Source: Dipodascopsis uninucleata var. uninucleata (Eukaryota; Ascomycota; Lipomycetes; Lipomycetales; Lipomycetaceae). From it: a stretch of DNA of 64,000 bases. The position numbers were made by a program, and so were the translations under genes. The DNA is taken from NCBI GenBank assembly GCA_030568195.1, contig JAJLTO010000004.1:496001-560000 (forward strand), given 5' to 3'. Below the pieces are notes generated by a model, which worked only from the letters and a program-made list of their open reading frames with translations, made no database searches and was not told the origin of the DNA. Below are positions 21,167 to 33,130 of this stretch, in pieces; the stretch's first letter is position 1, and every line of letters starts with the position of its first letter.

Positions 21167-23159
21167 CTATATAACGACGCGAGCACCGACCTTTCCGATG
21201 ATGCCTGCAGGATATACTCGCGGACTTGCTGCACGCCTACGCTTCAAAAAATCACGTTTTTCTCTTACAGACCCTCTAGTAGCTTGGCCATGAGAAGACG
21301 CATGTCGAGCACCAGCTTTCTCTGTAGCATGCACTAAGGCACTATTACTCCTACCTAGCTTTGAGGCTGTAGTTGTAGTCTCATAGGTACCAGTGGTTTG
21401 TATCAATGGAAGCTGTGGCGGAGAGGATGAAACCGAAGTAGATATAGAATTTGTGGTCATAGAGTCAGAGGATGTTGAGGTAGAAGATACTGATGAGGAG
21501 GACGAAATATCATCTACATCATCAATATCATCAACGTGAACAGCTGCATCAGAAATCTGCGACTTAGCTTTGCTTGCTGCCTCCTTGAATTGATTATCAA
21601 ACTGTCTGAAATCAATGAATTCCTCAGCGGGTGCTGTTGCGTAGTCGTAGTCTGGAAACATGGTCTCTATCATTCGATTCATTTCCTGTTCTCTTGACTT
21701 ATCCTGGTTTCCACGAGAGCTCTTCCCACCACGGCTTGAACGACCACCACCATATCCATCAAGCGGTGCAAACTCTAGAAGCCATTCTTCAATATCATGG
21801 GACATATCAAAATTGGAAACATTCTGTGGTGGCACGAAAACGGGAGAGTACATTCGTTTCTCTAGCCCTATTACATCGTACTGAGAGAAAAATGGCATAC
21901 TAAATACTTCATCGATTCCCGTCGCACCCAGACGTAAGCTTGCGTTAGGCTCCAGGAACCCCTTTACCGCCGCAATAATATCCGACGACAGTGCTGGTTT
22001 TGTTCTTGAATATGGAGGACTAGCACTAACGATTTGAGCGATCAATTCCTCTTCGTCATTAGATGGAAACGGCCGCCTGCCATATATACATTCATACATC
22101 AACACCCCAAGAGACCACCAATCCAAGGGCAAACCATATCCATCCTCAGTGTATACTTCTGGAGACAAGTATGACATTGTTCCGGAACGACCATGAAGAT
22201 TTTTACTTTCGTATTCAACTTCCATCAGATTAAAATGACCCTGTGGTCGCCGCCGTCGCTTGATCTGAGTAGCAATGTTAAAATCGGCCAAAGATACATG
22301 ACCCTCACTATCCAGTAAAACATTTTCTGGCTTTATATCGCGATGAACAATGCCTCGTGAATGAATATAGGACAATGCTGAAGCCAGTTCGGCAATCCAA
22401 AATCGGACTGCATCTTCTGAAAATGTCCAGGAAGTTAGATGAAATCGAAGATCTCCACCTGACATCATATCCACGGCCATATAGAGATATTCCTTGTCCT
22501 TGAAACAGTAACGAAGATTGCAGATAAAAGGATGACGCAGACGCTCTAAGATTTTGCGTTCACGAATCATATGCTTCACACTATTAGATCTCACCACTAT
22601 TTAAAGTCTAAGTCAGTCACCGCAATGCTAGGGACACAATAACACGACCTAAAACTTATGAAACAAGACAAGCACTTACTATCTTCTCTGCGAATATATT
22701 TTAGGGCATACACCTCATTGGTACTCCTGTGTTGCACCATTCTTACTTTACAAAAGGCACCTTTTCCAACAACACCCATCATACGGAAGTTGTCGAGAGA
22801 CACTAGGGAAGATCATAGTTAGAATCATTTCACAATTAAGCTCCTGGCATTATGCAATCCGCGCAATATCCTAAAGCGGCACCATAGACAAAGTGGCTGC
22901 ACGATTTCATATCCCTGTTATTCAAACGATTGTTCTGGGACAATATAAAGGCATGTGTGTCAGGTGAAGTGAAAAGTTCACTACAATGTAAAAAGCCGCA
23001 AACACCCAAATGGGGATTATAATATGAAGCCAAAAAAGAGTTGCCACTACTAAAAAAAACTCTTCCCATATTGGACTTACCCTTGTTCTCATGACTGACA
23101 GGATTTCCTACAGAATTTGTTTTCCGCTTCGCTTTTTGTCGCCAGAACGAGAATGCCAT
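21167..23159 (-). CDS. YANK/STK32-like AGC-group serine/threonine kinase
   Basis: Three exons, 23159-23081, 22802-22680 and 22596-21167, join in phase to 543 aa (GTAAGT donors; acceptors CCTAG and AATAG). The kinase domain starts at about residue 30: glycine loop GVVGKGAFCKV, Lys in YALKYI (about 59), catalytic HRDIKPENVLL (about 150), and DFN in place of DFG in the metal-binding motif (ADFNIATQ, about 170). GRSGTMSYLSPEVY, DWWSLGVLMYECIYGRRPF and the RLG block follow. DFN plus the GGDLRFHL hinge and the EEWLLEFAP tail match the STK32/YANK kinases; substrates are not known for the fungal forms. After the kinase core there is an acidic, Ser-rich tail and a basic C-terminus. The N-terminus MAFSFWRQKAKRK is short and basic. 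Confidence 0.9.
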
Positions 23160-26100
23160 GCTTTATGTGAGATTACAACAAAGTGCTAATTCTATAATTA
23201 TTCAGTCGTCTTCGGTTTCTCGATGTCGCGACCAAAATGCTCGTTGTACTGAAAGTTCAGTGCTCGTTTGGAATAATAATTAACGTAATGACAGCTGCCA
23301 GAAGTGTACGAACTAGTATTAATGTTGTGGCTGACAATATATATTATTTATGTATAGAATAGTAATGCTCCACCTCATTTAATGTCGGTAATGGCCCTTC
23401 AATCTAAACATATATATGCAAAACGCGATGCTGATTGAATTCCAATATTAGTAAAAATTTCTCGCAACTAACGCCCTACAATGATCTATCTCACCTCTAA
23501 TGTTCCGCTCCCAGAATCCTCAGCAATGGCGGCAATAAAGCGCTATGATTCTTCGTAACTGCTGTAGGCAAAGTGAAGCGATCTGCAAAGCCAGAAAGTA
23601 ATGCAAAAAAGAGAATACTAAAAGACAGTACGAATTACAGACGACTAAAAGGCTCTTTATAACAAACAGCTCTCCGTGACACAGTGGAGCCTGTAGTGTA
23701 CACTAAACATAAAGAATTTGTTAGTATATACCAGAATATATGCCAGCTAAGAAGAGGTTGAAGATCGGGACGGGGAGACGAGTCAAGGACTATGCAGACG
23801 CACATATGAACCCATAGTGCCGACGTCACGCATATCATATATATATAAATAAATTTACTAAGGAAATGCGTATATATAGACACTTGTTCCATGCGCCCAG
23901 ACGCACAATGCCATGAGCGACCGCAATAAAGGGGAGCGTCCAAAAGTGACAGAGATGCGATAATTGTAGGACGTCAAGCGTAAACCAACTTCTGCACGTT
24001 ATACGCCAGTCCTCGAGCAATCTCACCAGACCGATTGCACTCCTTTTCTGATCTTCATTCCTCCTTTTCGCCCGCTGCTTGAGCATGTGCACTCACCAGT
24101 GTGCATAAATATCCGATGAATAGAGTGAGGAACTCGTATGACTCTTGCTAACTGAGAGCAACAGGGTATTTAGGCACAAGGAAATGGTCGTTTCGTGTGA
24201 CAAGTCGTTATATTCAAAAACGTATATAATAGTCAGAAATTTCACCGCGTGTTCTTGCAATCGGATTTTATATGTATATGCGTATATATGCTGTGTATGT
24301 ATGTCCAATTGTATACACTCACCGCAGGATCTTCTATCCGCGGACACAGAGAATATAATTAGATATGAGCCTTTATTTTAATGCTCTCTACTAGAGAATG
24401 GAAACAATAATCTCTTCGTGTATATTGCTGTCTGGTGGATATATAAGCCAGCTGTTATGCGTCTATTGAGACTAGCTTGCAATAAATAACGTATATCATA
24501 AATGTAATATAATATATATAACAACTGTTTCCAGTCTAGCCGGCTTATTTTGCGACAGCCTCTTTTTAAGCTCTGTACTAGTCTCTCATTTATGTGCATG
24601 TCTCTCTTTCTTTTTAATTTTTTTTCTTTTACTAGCTAACCCAGCGTGAGGCAGCAGCGAAAGTGCTGCCTTCAAATTTTTAACGCTAATCCTATTCGTA
24701 ATAAACCTTTCCACGTGGAATGCCACGAGTCTACAACCGAGCGTCCCTTGTTCTGCTCGTACCACAATATAGTTGCCACATGGTTTGAGAGAATCCATAC
24801 CCTTAGATACTAACAGCATTACCTCAAACGTCTAACAGCACCACTGCCACTGCTACTCTCTGCGTACGAATATTAGAACATCGCCGTTGTTCTCCGCGTT
24901 ACTCAGTCCTGCTTAATGCATCCAGCACTTTGGCTGCGGCTCAGCATCTAAATACACATTTGAGGGCTGGTCTGCTCAGGTACTAAGTGCTGCGCGCAAT
25001 GCAGAGAAGGCAAGCAAATGCGACATATTCAAAAAAACTCAGCACCGACTAATACAGTAATGGGAAAGCAAAAAGGAAAGGTAGATTACTGATAAATTAG
25101 AGAAGTAAAAGAAACAGTCAAAGGAACAGAAGCGGGTGTTCTTGATGGCACTGGTCCAAAGGCACACTGCTGGGCTTCCTGCTCACCAGGACAGAAACAG
25201 CACAAGCCAGACGGACAACGCACGTCTCCACAGCGACTATTCTGCTATTGTATTGGAGCACTAAAGGCTTCTGGCATACAATGGACCATAATACCAGTAA
25301 CAATGCTCATGACCTGCGCCTTAGTATTTGCTGTACTTGCAACTCCGGACGCCCGATCAAACAGTTAGTGCCATCATAAGTTCGCTATTTTGGCGCTTAA
25401 GACTAACTGCATTTCTTTGTAGAATGCCTGCAGATAAGCTGACCAACACAGACCACTTGCTCCTCTATGCAGGCCAGAGGTAAAGAAAGCCGGGCTTGCT
25501 TCAGCCAAAACGCCACTCGAGTCAGGTCTCAAAACCTTTGTATTGTCCGTAATTTCTAATAAGGGCACATCCTTTGCCCTAGTCCCTTTACAGTATTCCA
25601 GTTGGCAAGTCATAAGCGGAATCAAGCAGCTCCGTGGCTTGATACCTGGTACCATTAGATCTTCTCTTAGCTCTAATTGAAATTTAGATGCGTTTAAACT
25701 CTCTAATATTGTTCGTGAATATCTCTCTTCGGCATCTTATGAAACTGTGATGTGATGCGTTTGCCAGGATAACAACTGCTTCGTATTGTTCCATGTCCAC
25801 ATATTGTGTAATGTCGCTGGAGTGATGCATATCTAATATTGTTGATGCATCACAAAAAGGCTTTCTTCTGGAATGCTAATGCAATCGCCGCTCGCAGTGC
25901 ATTACCTAGTTCCACGCCAAAATTCATCTATTCGCCTCGCCTTTTACGTATCCCAGGACGTAGGAGAGCCCGTTAGCAATCTTAGTCTCACCAGCACACA
26001 ATAGCTCACTGGTATTTGTTCTATTTAGTCTGCATGCATCTAGTCCCTTGCATTACATCCTGACACCACTAGCCAATGCGGCTACAGCGGCTTTCTTTGT

Positions 26101-26901
26101 GTGGTGTGCTGTATAACAGCGAAGCTGGGCCCCATCTCCAGTAAATCATTCAAATTATTCATTACTTATCCTCATTTCCAACTTCGTCTCTTATCACTAA
26201 ATTTATGCTTTTACTATACAGTTGGATATCCTGCCTGTGGCAACTGTCTTAATCAGGCGGAAAATTACTAAGCTCGTCTAAAAAACTGGAGCCGATCATT
26301 AACAGGCTGCAACAGACCTGTTAAAAAGAAAAATAAATATTAAAGAAATAAATGAATATATTAAATAGAAAATAGAAATTTAACCGAAAAAAACAAGAGC
26401 AGAGAGCAAGCAATAACAAGCGCGAAACCAATTCGCATCAAAATCCAAATAAACCATTACGATGCCAAGTGATCGTGAATATAACCAATGAACACACCCC
26501 ATAAATATCTAATAAGGACTCGGATAGCATGCTCATTAGTATAACCACATTAACGCTAGTAAAACTGAATTAAAATAAGAATCATATAAGGAGATTAACC
26601 GCAAAAGACATATCCAAGCGATTAATTCACCCGAAACTTTCAATAGCAGATCCTTCTTCAGCTTTTTTACACCTAAACATATAATGTATGAAAAGAAGAC
26701 TAACAATAAAGAGATAGATCAGTAGATAAATAGATAGATAATACCACATATTCCGTTCAGTATCAATTCCAGTACCAAACCAAGATCAAAGCCGACATTT
26801 ATATTTATAAAATCCCATTAACTAGTATCCTCGGGCTCTGTCATTAATCGCCTAAGGATAATTCCAAACTCCGTGTCATGAAATACAATGCAGCAATCTC
26901 T
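23160..26901. other. 3.7-kb gene-free region between the kinase gene and UBC8
   Basis: No supported gene on either strand. Short frames here have no similarity I recognise and no joining splice sites. Noted content: a 12-bp palindrome TTCCACGTGGAA at 24,709-24,720, an inverted repeat GTGATGCAT/ATGCATCAC at 25,822-25,853, a 12-bp direct repeat TCTAATATTGTT at 25,702 and 25,832, and a GATA-rich simple repeat at about 26,718-26,742. The kinase reads away from this gap, so part of it is probably its promoter. Confidence 0.4.
25822..25853. repeat. Short inverted repeat (9-bp arms)
   Basis: The arms GTGATGCAT and ATGCATCAC are perfect reverse complements separated by 14 bp. The right arm overlaps a self-palindrome, TGATGCATCA. 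It could be a transcription factor site or small hairpin; nothing nearby indicates a function. Confidence 0.4.
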
Positions 26902-28211
26902 TTAGACTTCCATCTGACCAGCGGGCTCATCGTCTGATGCATATGATCCTACAGAACTCATCGCCTCGTCATCGGAACTGTCAGCACTCTCATCCTCGGC
27001 AGCGTCTCGGCTAGCATATTTCTGGACATAATCTGCATAGAGCCACAAGAGTATATCGTTAATAATCGCCTCATTTTTCCCGTTAACTTTTAGCATAACG
27101 TAATCAACTTTTACCTACCCTTTACTTTGCTTTCATAAGCCTTTGGTTCACGCATCAGAAGCGCAGCAGCCTCACCGTTCAAGGGATCAGTGGGGTTTGG
27201 ATATCGAAGCAATTGTGGAAGGAAAACCTCAAAAATGTTGATCATATCTATAGCATGCGTCAGATGTCACCAGCATAGCCACAAACACAAGCAGCGAAGG
27301 CGGGTATCAACGGATCACTATCTTACCGAACATGGGACTCCAGGTTTGATTTATGACGTCGAGACAAACGGATCCGCTCCTGTAAAAGAATATCGTTAGT
27401 ATGTCATAGTAGCACCTCAAATGCAAGCGAAAGGTCTTACAGTTCGTCAATATTAGGGTGAAATATGCGGTTCATGAAGCCGATAGAAGGCGATTTATAT
27501 GGATACTGATCCGGAAGCTCAACATGTACTTTCCATATTCCATTTTGGAATGGTGCTGTTAAAGTCGGTGATTAGTAAGGGTCAGGCTCGCACTTCAGCT
27601 ACAAACAAAGCGATGGACAGTAACTTACTCTCGTCTGGTCCCTTAAATCTCACATAAAACTCCTGCCTATTTTCCCGATATTAGACCTGATATAAATATT
27701 CTCCAACTGTTATGTGCCAAAAGCCATCCTCTCTCGAAATCACTCACATGCTGCCATTGACGAGAGTCACTTCATAGTCACTCATGAGCCTAAGGACACA
27801 TATCATTAGCTTCCCTATGCAATTATGATTAATTTAGCAACTAGCAGTCAACTTACAACTTCATGACATCGCTTTCAATCCTTCTCTTCGGAGAACTATT
27901 ACAGTTAGTCATTCACTGGCATTACTACAGGCGAACCACCAATATGACGCTTGTTCGACTTAATTGATCAGAGGACTACTAGCTTATTCCTACCCAGTGA
28001 CAGCATCACCCTGCAGAGATCCCAGTGCTCAACGCCAACAAGTTACAAAGAACTGAAGCATATATTGCAGATTACCATTTGATCTACCTTAAGAGTACAT
28101 GTGTGCACTTGAAAGTTGTGGCCATGTAACCCAGAGCAGACGGTATTCCTTCCGCGAAATTCTCGTCTATCTCCAACTACTTCCCCACTTGAATCCTTTA
28201 ACTCACCTCAT
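26902..28211 (-). CDS. UBC8: Ubiquitin-conjugating enzyme E2, Ubc8/UBE2H type
   Basis: Ubc8 is the E2 for the GID/CTLH E3 ligase that degrades gluconeogenic enzymes. Eight exons, all in phase: 28211-28207, 27895-27857, 27789-27748, 27666-27629, 27555-27441, 27379-27327, 27247-27119, 27032-26902, giving 183 aa. Exon 1 is only 5 nt (ATGAG, then GTGAGT). The protein begins [20 protein letters not shown] and contains the E2 core: [34 protein letters not shown], catalytic Cys85 in [15 protein letters not shown], and [11 protein letters not shown]. The C-terminal tail is acidic ([10 protein letters not shown]), as in Ubc8. The introns carry clear CTAAC/CTAAT branch sites. Start and frame are supported by the unbroken match to the family. 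Confidence 0.95.
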
Positions 28212-28679
28212 CGTTTTTCGAGTATCGAAGAAGCTTTATGATTCGGAATCTAACTTTAATCGTATATAGTATATTCAGTACGTAGTGGAACTGGGAAATA
28301 GTAAAGAATGCTCGTCGTGCTGGTGATCACTAGGAAATTACCAAGGTGAAGAAGGGTTGGATGATTGTTGAATGACGAGATCTACTACTTGCCGCAAGAC
28401 TGCCCTGCCGACTATCAATTAATTGATCGATCATTTGAGCCGCACCTCCTATGATTTCTGCTTTATGTCCATAAAAGCTTGTAATATTTAAAGGCTTATA
28501 TATGCAAATTCATGGCCCATATGGCATATATTAAGCTTGTTATGCACTTAGCACATATATGACTCTTGTTAGTTCCCAACAACCTAAATTATTCCACCAG
28601 ACTGCTTTGTAAAAGAGTATCATGACATATCGATAATCAAATAGTCAAGACAGTATTGGCCTTTGTCGAGATAGTAAAC
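28212..28679. promoter_or_regulatory. Divergent promoter of UBC8 and ECM31
   Basis: A 468-bp spacer between divergent starts with no coding content. It is AT-rich toward the ECM31 side. No specific factor site is clear. Confidence 0.4.
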
Positions 28680-29951
28680 ATGTTTTCATATGGTACCTTA
28701 GTGCATAAGGTAGCTTTGTCGCATTTGGGCAAATATACGAGAAATGGACTTTTAGGATTGCAAATATGGACATGCTTGGGAAGAAAAAACTACAGTTCAA
28801 GGCCCGTTGAAAGTTCCTCTGAGAAGTCAAAGACAGCTCGGTCAAAAGTCACGCTTAATACTATCAGTAGCTTATATCGAAAGAAGATACCAATAACTGT
28901 GAGTTAAGATACAGATTATTGTTATTATTATAGTATTACAAAATGAATTGTTAGATATTTGTCTGATATAGTACTGTTCCCTTTGCTGACAATTGTCTCG
29001 TGTATTAGTCTCTGACGGCTCACGATTACCCCTCGGGAATTCTAGTAGATAGGGCCGGGATTGACATTGCCTTGGTGGGTGATTCTCTTGCTATGGTCGC
29101 ATTGGGGTATAACGTGAGTATTACCTACGCTGAAAGTATTTAAGCTTAATAAAAGAACAGCAACGCTGACTTATCTCTATAGAACACGAACAAGCTAACG
29201 ATCGATGTAAGTTATTCTTTAATAGAATAGTTAGCTCTATATTGAATATAATCATTTTTCTGATAATTATACACAGGAAATGCTACATCATTGCAGAGCA
29301 GTTGCAAGAGGATGTAAGAATGCGTTTTTGGTAGGCGACATGACTTTCGGTTCGTACGAAGAGTCTCCGGGACAGGCAATACGGAGTGCGGTGCGGCTTA
29401 TTCAAGAAGGCGGCGTCGAGGCTGTGAAGCTTGAAGGTGGGATTGAGATGGCAGATACTATCAGAGCAATCACTACAGCCGGAATTCCAGTTATGGGTCA
29501 CATAGGACTCACCCCACAGAGAAGTACGTCGTTGGGAGGTTTCCGGGTGCAAGGTCGAACTGCGGATCAGGTTAAGAACATAGTACAATCAGCGCGCGCC
29601 CTGCAAGACGCTGGCTGTTTTGCTATTGTCGTGGAGGCCGTGCCTTCTCAAGTTGCCAATGTTATAACGAAGTCAGTTCAAATACCAACTATTGGTATCG
29701 GAGCCGGTAAAGAGTGCTCGGGACAAGTGTTGGTGCAGCTAGACATGCTCGGATACTTTGATAGATTTACACCAAAATTCGTGAAGAAGTATGACGAAGG
29801 CTACGAGCATGGCTTGAAAGCAATTGAAGCTTACATATCAGAGGTGCGAAGCGGTCGATTTCCAGCCGAGGAACATACATATGCAATGAAAAACGAAGAG
29901 CAGTCTTCAAAATTAGCGGAACTTGAAGAATCCCTTACAAAACTGGCATAG
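28680..29951 (+). CDS. ECM31: 3-methyl-2-oxobutanoate (ketopantoate) hydroxymethyltransferase
   Basis: The enzyme adds a one-carbon unit from methylene-THF to 2-oxoisovalerate, the first step of pantothenate/CoA synthesis. Exons 28680-28898, 29009-29113, 29183-29206 (24 nt) and 29277-29951 join in phase 0 to 340 aa. Conserved parts: [33 protein letters not shown] (metal-binding Asp), [34 protein letters not shown], the catalytic Glu in [10 protein letters not shown] (about 235) and TIGIGAG. The first about 50 residues are basic and Ser-rich and look like a mitochondrial targeting sequence. The ATG at 28,680 is the first in frame. Confidence 0.96.
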
Positions 29952-30186
29952 CATTTTTATATATTAGTAGATAATTTCATTCATTCATTCGCTTGTTTTC
30001 GATAATTTCCGTCTAAGAAATAGAAGATATTTTTGCTACATATATATATACATAATCTCCATTATAAATAGCGCAAAAGCCTTACGAGATAATGCAAAAA
30101 TAGTTTAGTCTTACAGACAAAATAATATACAGATGATCTAGCAGTAGAACTTCAGTCCACGGCAAATCATATTAAAAAGAGAAGAC

Positions 30187-30980
30187 CTAGATAGCTGATA
30201 TTGCTTTCCATATCTGAGCGTCATGATACTTCTGTGAAGCCATATCACTAGACTGTACCTCCGCAGATGAGGAGTCGTAATCCTCCATCGTAACGTCGCC
30301 CTCCTCGGTAGCCGAGCAATATTCATCGAGTGATCGTAGTAGTGACTCCATACGTTCACAAGCAGCCTTTGATTCTCTAATTTCCACCTGTTTGCGCTCC
30401 AGTTGTTCCTCCATCATGATGATCAGAGATTCACGAGCCTGATGAGGATGATATTCGTTGAGAAGGTGGTGCATATTGATAAGAATGATGCGAATCTCTT
30501 CCACAATCTCAGGAAATCTTTCAGGAGAAATACCCATCACGCCTAGTAACTCAAGGTATTTGATCAACAAGCTCTTTGTAAGTTTCTTTAGTTCTACAAC
30601 TCTATTGGACATGCCATTTTCCGACTCATCTATCTGGCTCTGCGAAAACAGTTCGCGCATTCCTATTGCCGATAATTTGGGTAACTCATCTTTTGTCTAC
30701 ACCACCGTCTTCGTTAGATTTGATTTTCTTTCTTCTAGAAATACGCGCGTTTACTTACACTCCATATATGGCCGAGGTTGCGATAAGTCACTGCAGCATC
30801 CTCTGCTTTGGCTCCTGCGTCTGGCGGAAGCGGTGGTTTTAGAACTGCCAAGTCCTCTGGAATGGCTTTCGAACTATCATTGCTTTCTTCAAAATCCTTT
30901 AATCTCTGTACTGCCTCCGTAGTATACTCTTGATAAAAGAGAGGTGGCGGAGGAAATGCAGATGACAGCTTCTCCTCCAT
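30187..30980 (-). CDS. MED7: Mediator subunit Med7
   Basis: Med7 belongs to the middle module of Mediator, linking activators to RNA polymerase II. Exon 1 is 30980-30759 and exon 2 is 30696-30187 (GTAAGT donor, TCTAAC branch site), giving 243 aa. Exon 1 holds the family's Pro-rich start, SSAFPPPPLFYQEYT, and PEDLAVLKPPLPPDA...YRNLGHIW. Exon 2 continues STKDELPKLSAIGMRELF, then coiled-coil helices (ELKKLTKSLLIKYLELLGVM, IRIILINMHHLLNEYHPHQA) typical of Med7 pairing with Med21. The C-terminus is acidic. It is convergent with ECM31 (235 bp between stops). Confidence 0.94.
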
Positions 30981-33130
30981 GGCGATGCGATGCTATTTTG
31001 CAGTTCTGGTGTATCTTACACAAGTTTCATAATGCCAGCAAACAGTTTGGACTCTGTTTTATTTGCTTGTAACATGACAATAGTTTACTCTGGAGTTCCT
31101 TTTTCTCCTCGTGAATTCACACTAAACCCTTATAATTAAAGCAGACAATAATTGCAATACCCTAACCTATATGATATGACATAACGTTAGAGCTAGGAAA
31201 ATTAAGCTGCGCGTACGAAATAAGAATGCAAGTACAGTGCTATTTTCGCGTAAAATGTCTATCGGCCGACGAGACATCATATGGAGCATATTTTGAGCAT
31301 CTCAACAAAATAGATACATGAAACCGCTGGAATTATTGGAATTACTGTTAGATGAGAATTGTTTATCGTTTGCGTGGCTCTGACTTGTCAAATCAAGAGC
31401 GTGACTCTAGCGATCCGACTCTGCTAAATCGGCCAACTGTAGAAGTAAACAGCTATTCTCGCTCGTAATTCTTGATCCGAGACCATGTATACGGGGCCAG
31501 CTAATATGTGCTCCACAATAGAAAGCGCGAGATACTTTTAGTCATATTATGGTCTTGATTGACTCTAGCGCCTGCCAATGAGTTGTATAGATGCTTTAGC
31601 CAAAGTGTAGGTCTACCATAGTGTATATGGACACATATTTTACGGTGACGTCAAATAGCGACTTATGTTGCTAGTAGCCACCACTTAACTGTGTGCAAGA
31701 TCCGAGCGATCTTGTGGGGCCACACAAATATATCTGTTGCCTGCACACACGTAGCAGGTCCAATAGAACTACAAGGTAGAGAGAACAAAAGAAGACACCA
31801 TATGCAAAGAAAAAAGGGGAGAGGAGCAGGTAAAACAGTAAAAACCGAAACCGAACATAGTTATATATCGTGAAGGCATGCGTGTGCATGTGTATGGACT
31901 ACATATGATCTACAGTGGAGAAACATGATCCTCATTTTGCTTCCTGATTCTTGTAGCCGCCTAGCCGCCTGCCGGCCGTCGAGCCCGCGGCTTCCCGCGG
32001 GCTTCTGTCGCGCAGATTCTTAGAGAAAAATAATAGTGTAAATAGGCGAGACACTACATTCTCAGCTGTCATCCTACTCATAATACCTATGGTCACTGGA
32101 GCAAGAAAGGCAAAGCAGAAAAAAAAATCTTAAGGAAAAATCTAGTGCCACATTAGTAAAATGTCCTTTCAACTTCATGAGCCTATATCATCGAAGGAAA
32201 GCAATCACGTTTTCAAACGCTAACTTCTATACAAACTATAATTTTGACTGCTCACTTCAGGCATATTCAGATACCAAGTGAACATATTTATGCCACAATA
32301 CTAAAGCTGCAGCCCATTTACACCACAAAAACCACCAAATCTTGCTGTAATTTTCTTTATCTGTACCTGCTGCCGTTGCGCCCAAGTTGAACTTACTTAA
32401 AACACGTTCTTATCAAAACCTAACCTCGATATCCACTAACCAGTCGTCCACTGTACACAGTAGACACACAGAAAGACTACTACTATCTAGTATAAATACA
32501 AAAATACCCGGTCATTTCGGGCGCATGCAACACATACATATTTATATAAATAGAGATAGATATGCACTCATAGACGTTCAACAGTAGCTGGCATCATCTA
32601 GATCATAATATCTTGAAAGTACAGAGGAAATCAAAGGTAATCGGTATTTGCATTTGACGATTATTTTATTTATCTGTAAGAGTAAAAACAAAGCGCCGGT
32701 AGGTATTATTTATATATTATTTTTTATCAGGGTTTCGTCGACTGTGTGATACGTGGTGTATGGTCTGGACCTCAGAGAATTATAGCTGCTTATAAAGGTG
32801 TCTTTGGCACGCTGAAAATACTGATAGTAATAATATTAAGCTGGCCACAGTGAACAGACTCATTATCGTTGAATCCAAAAGAGACATAGTGGGCACGCGA
32901 ACATTACCTCTGGTCCAAAGACGTGAAAGTGGTCATTGCTATTGTTGCTGAAGACTAACATCGTGTTAATAGACATTCGCTATCTAATAATCGTCGCGAA
33001 ATTTGAATATTCATATATTTACTATACAAAGTAACGGCAATAACAGCAATACTGGTAATAGCTATTACTATTATTAGTATACTTTAGCATTCTATATCAT
33101 TAACCGCTTGATATATACAGAGCATACAAA
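30981..33130. other. 2.15-kb gene-free region between MED7 and DPP1
   Basis: This divergent spacer has no supported coding frame. It contains a perfect GC-rich hairpin (listed separately) and a smaller 7-bp hairpin, CAAGATC/GATCTTG, at 31,696-31,714. The remainder is AT-rich, with simple TAT/TTA runs near 33,050-33,090 just upstream of DPP1. Confidence 0.4.
31982..32003. repeat. Perfect GC-rich hairpin, 9-bp stem with a 4-nt loop
   Basis: Arms AGCCCGCGG and CCGCGGGCT flank a CTTC loop. It sits in a small GC island (about 31,955-32,010, with GCCGCC and GCCGGC runs) within AT-rich intergenic DNA. The strand of any transcript is unknown. It could be a structured RNA element, part of a leader or an arrest site; no T-run follows at once, so a Pol III or bacterial-type terminator is not supported. 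Confidence 0.55.

Noticed and set aside
25374-25655. 93-codon minus-strand frame
   Set aside because: Non-ATG or random-like composition, no similarity, no splice context.
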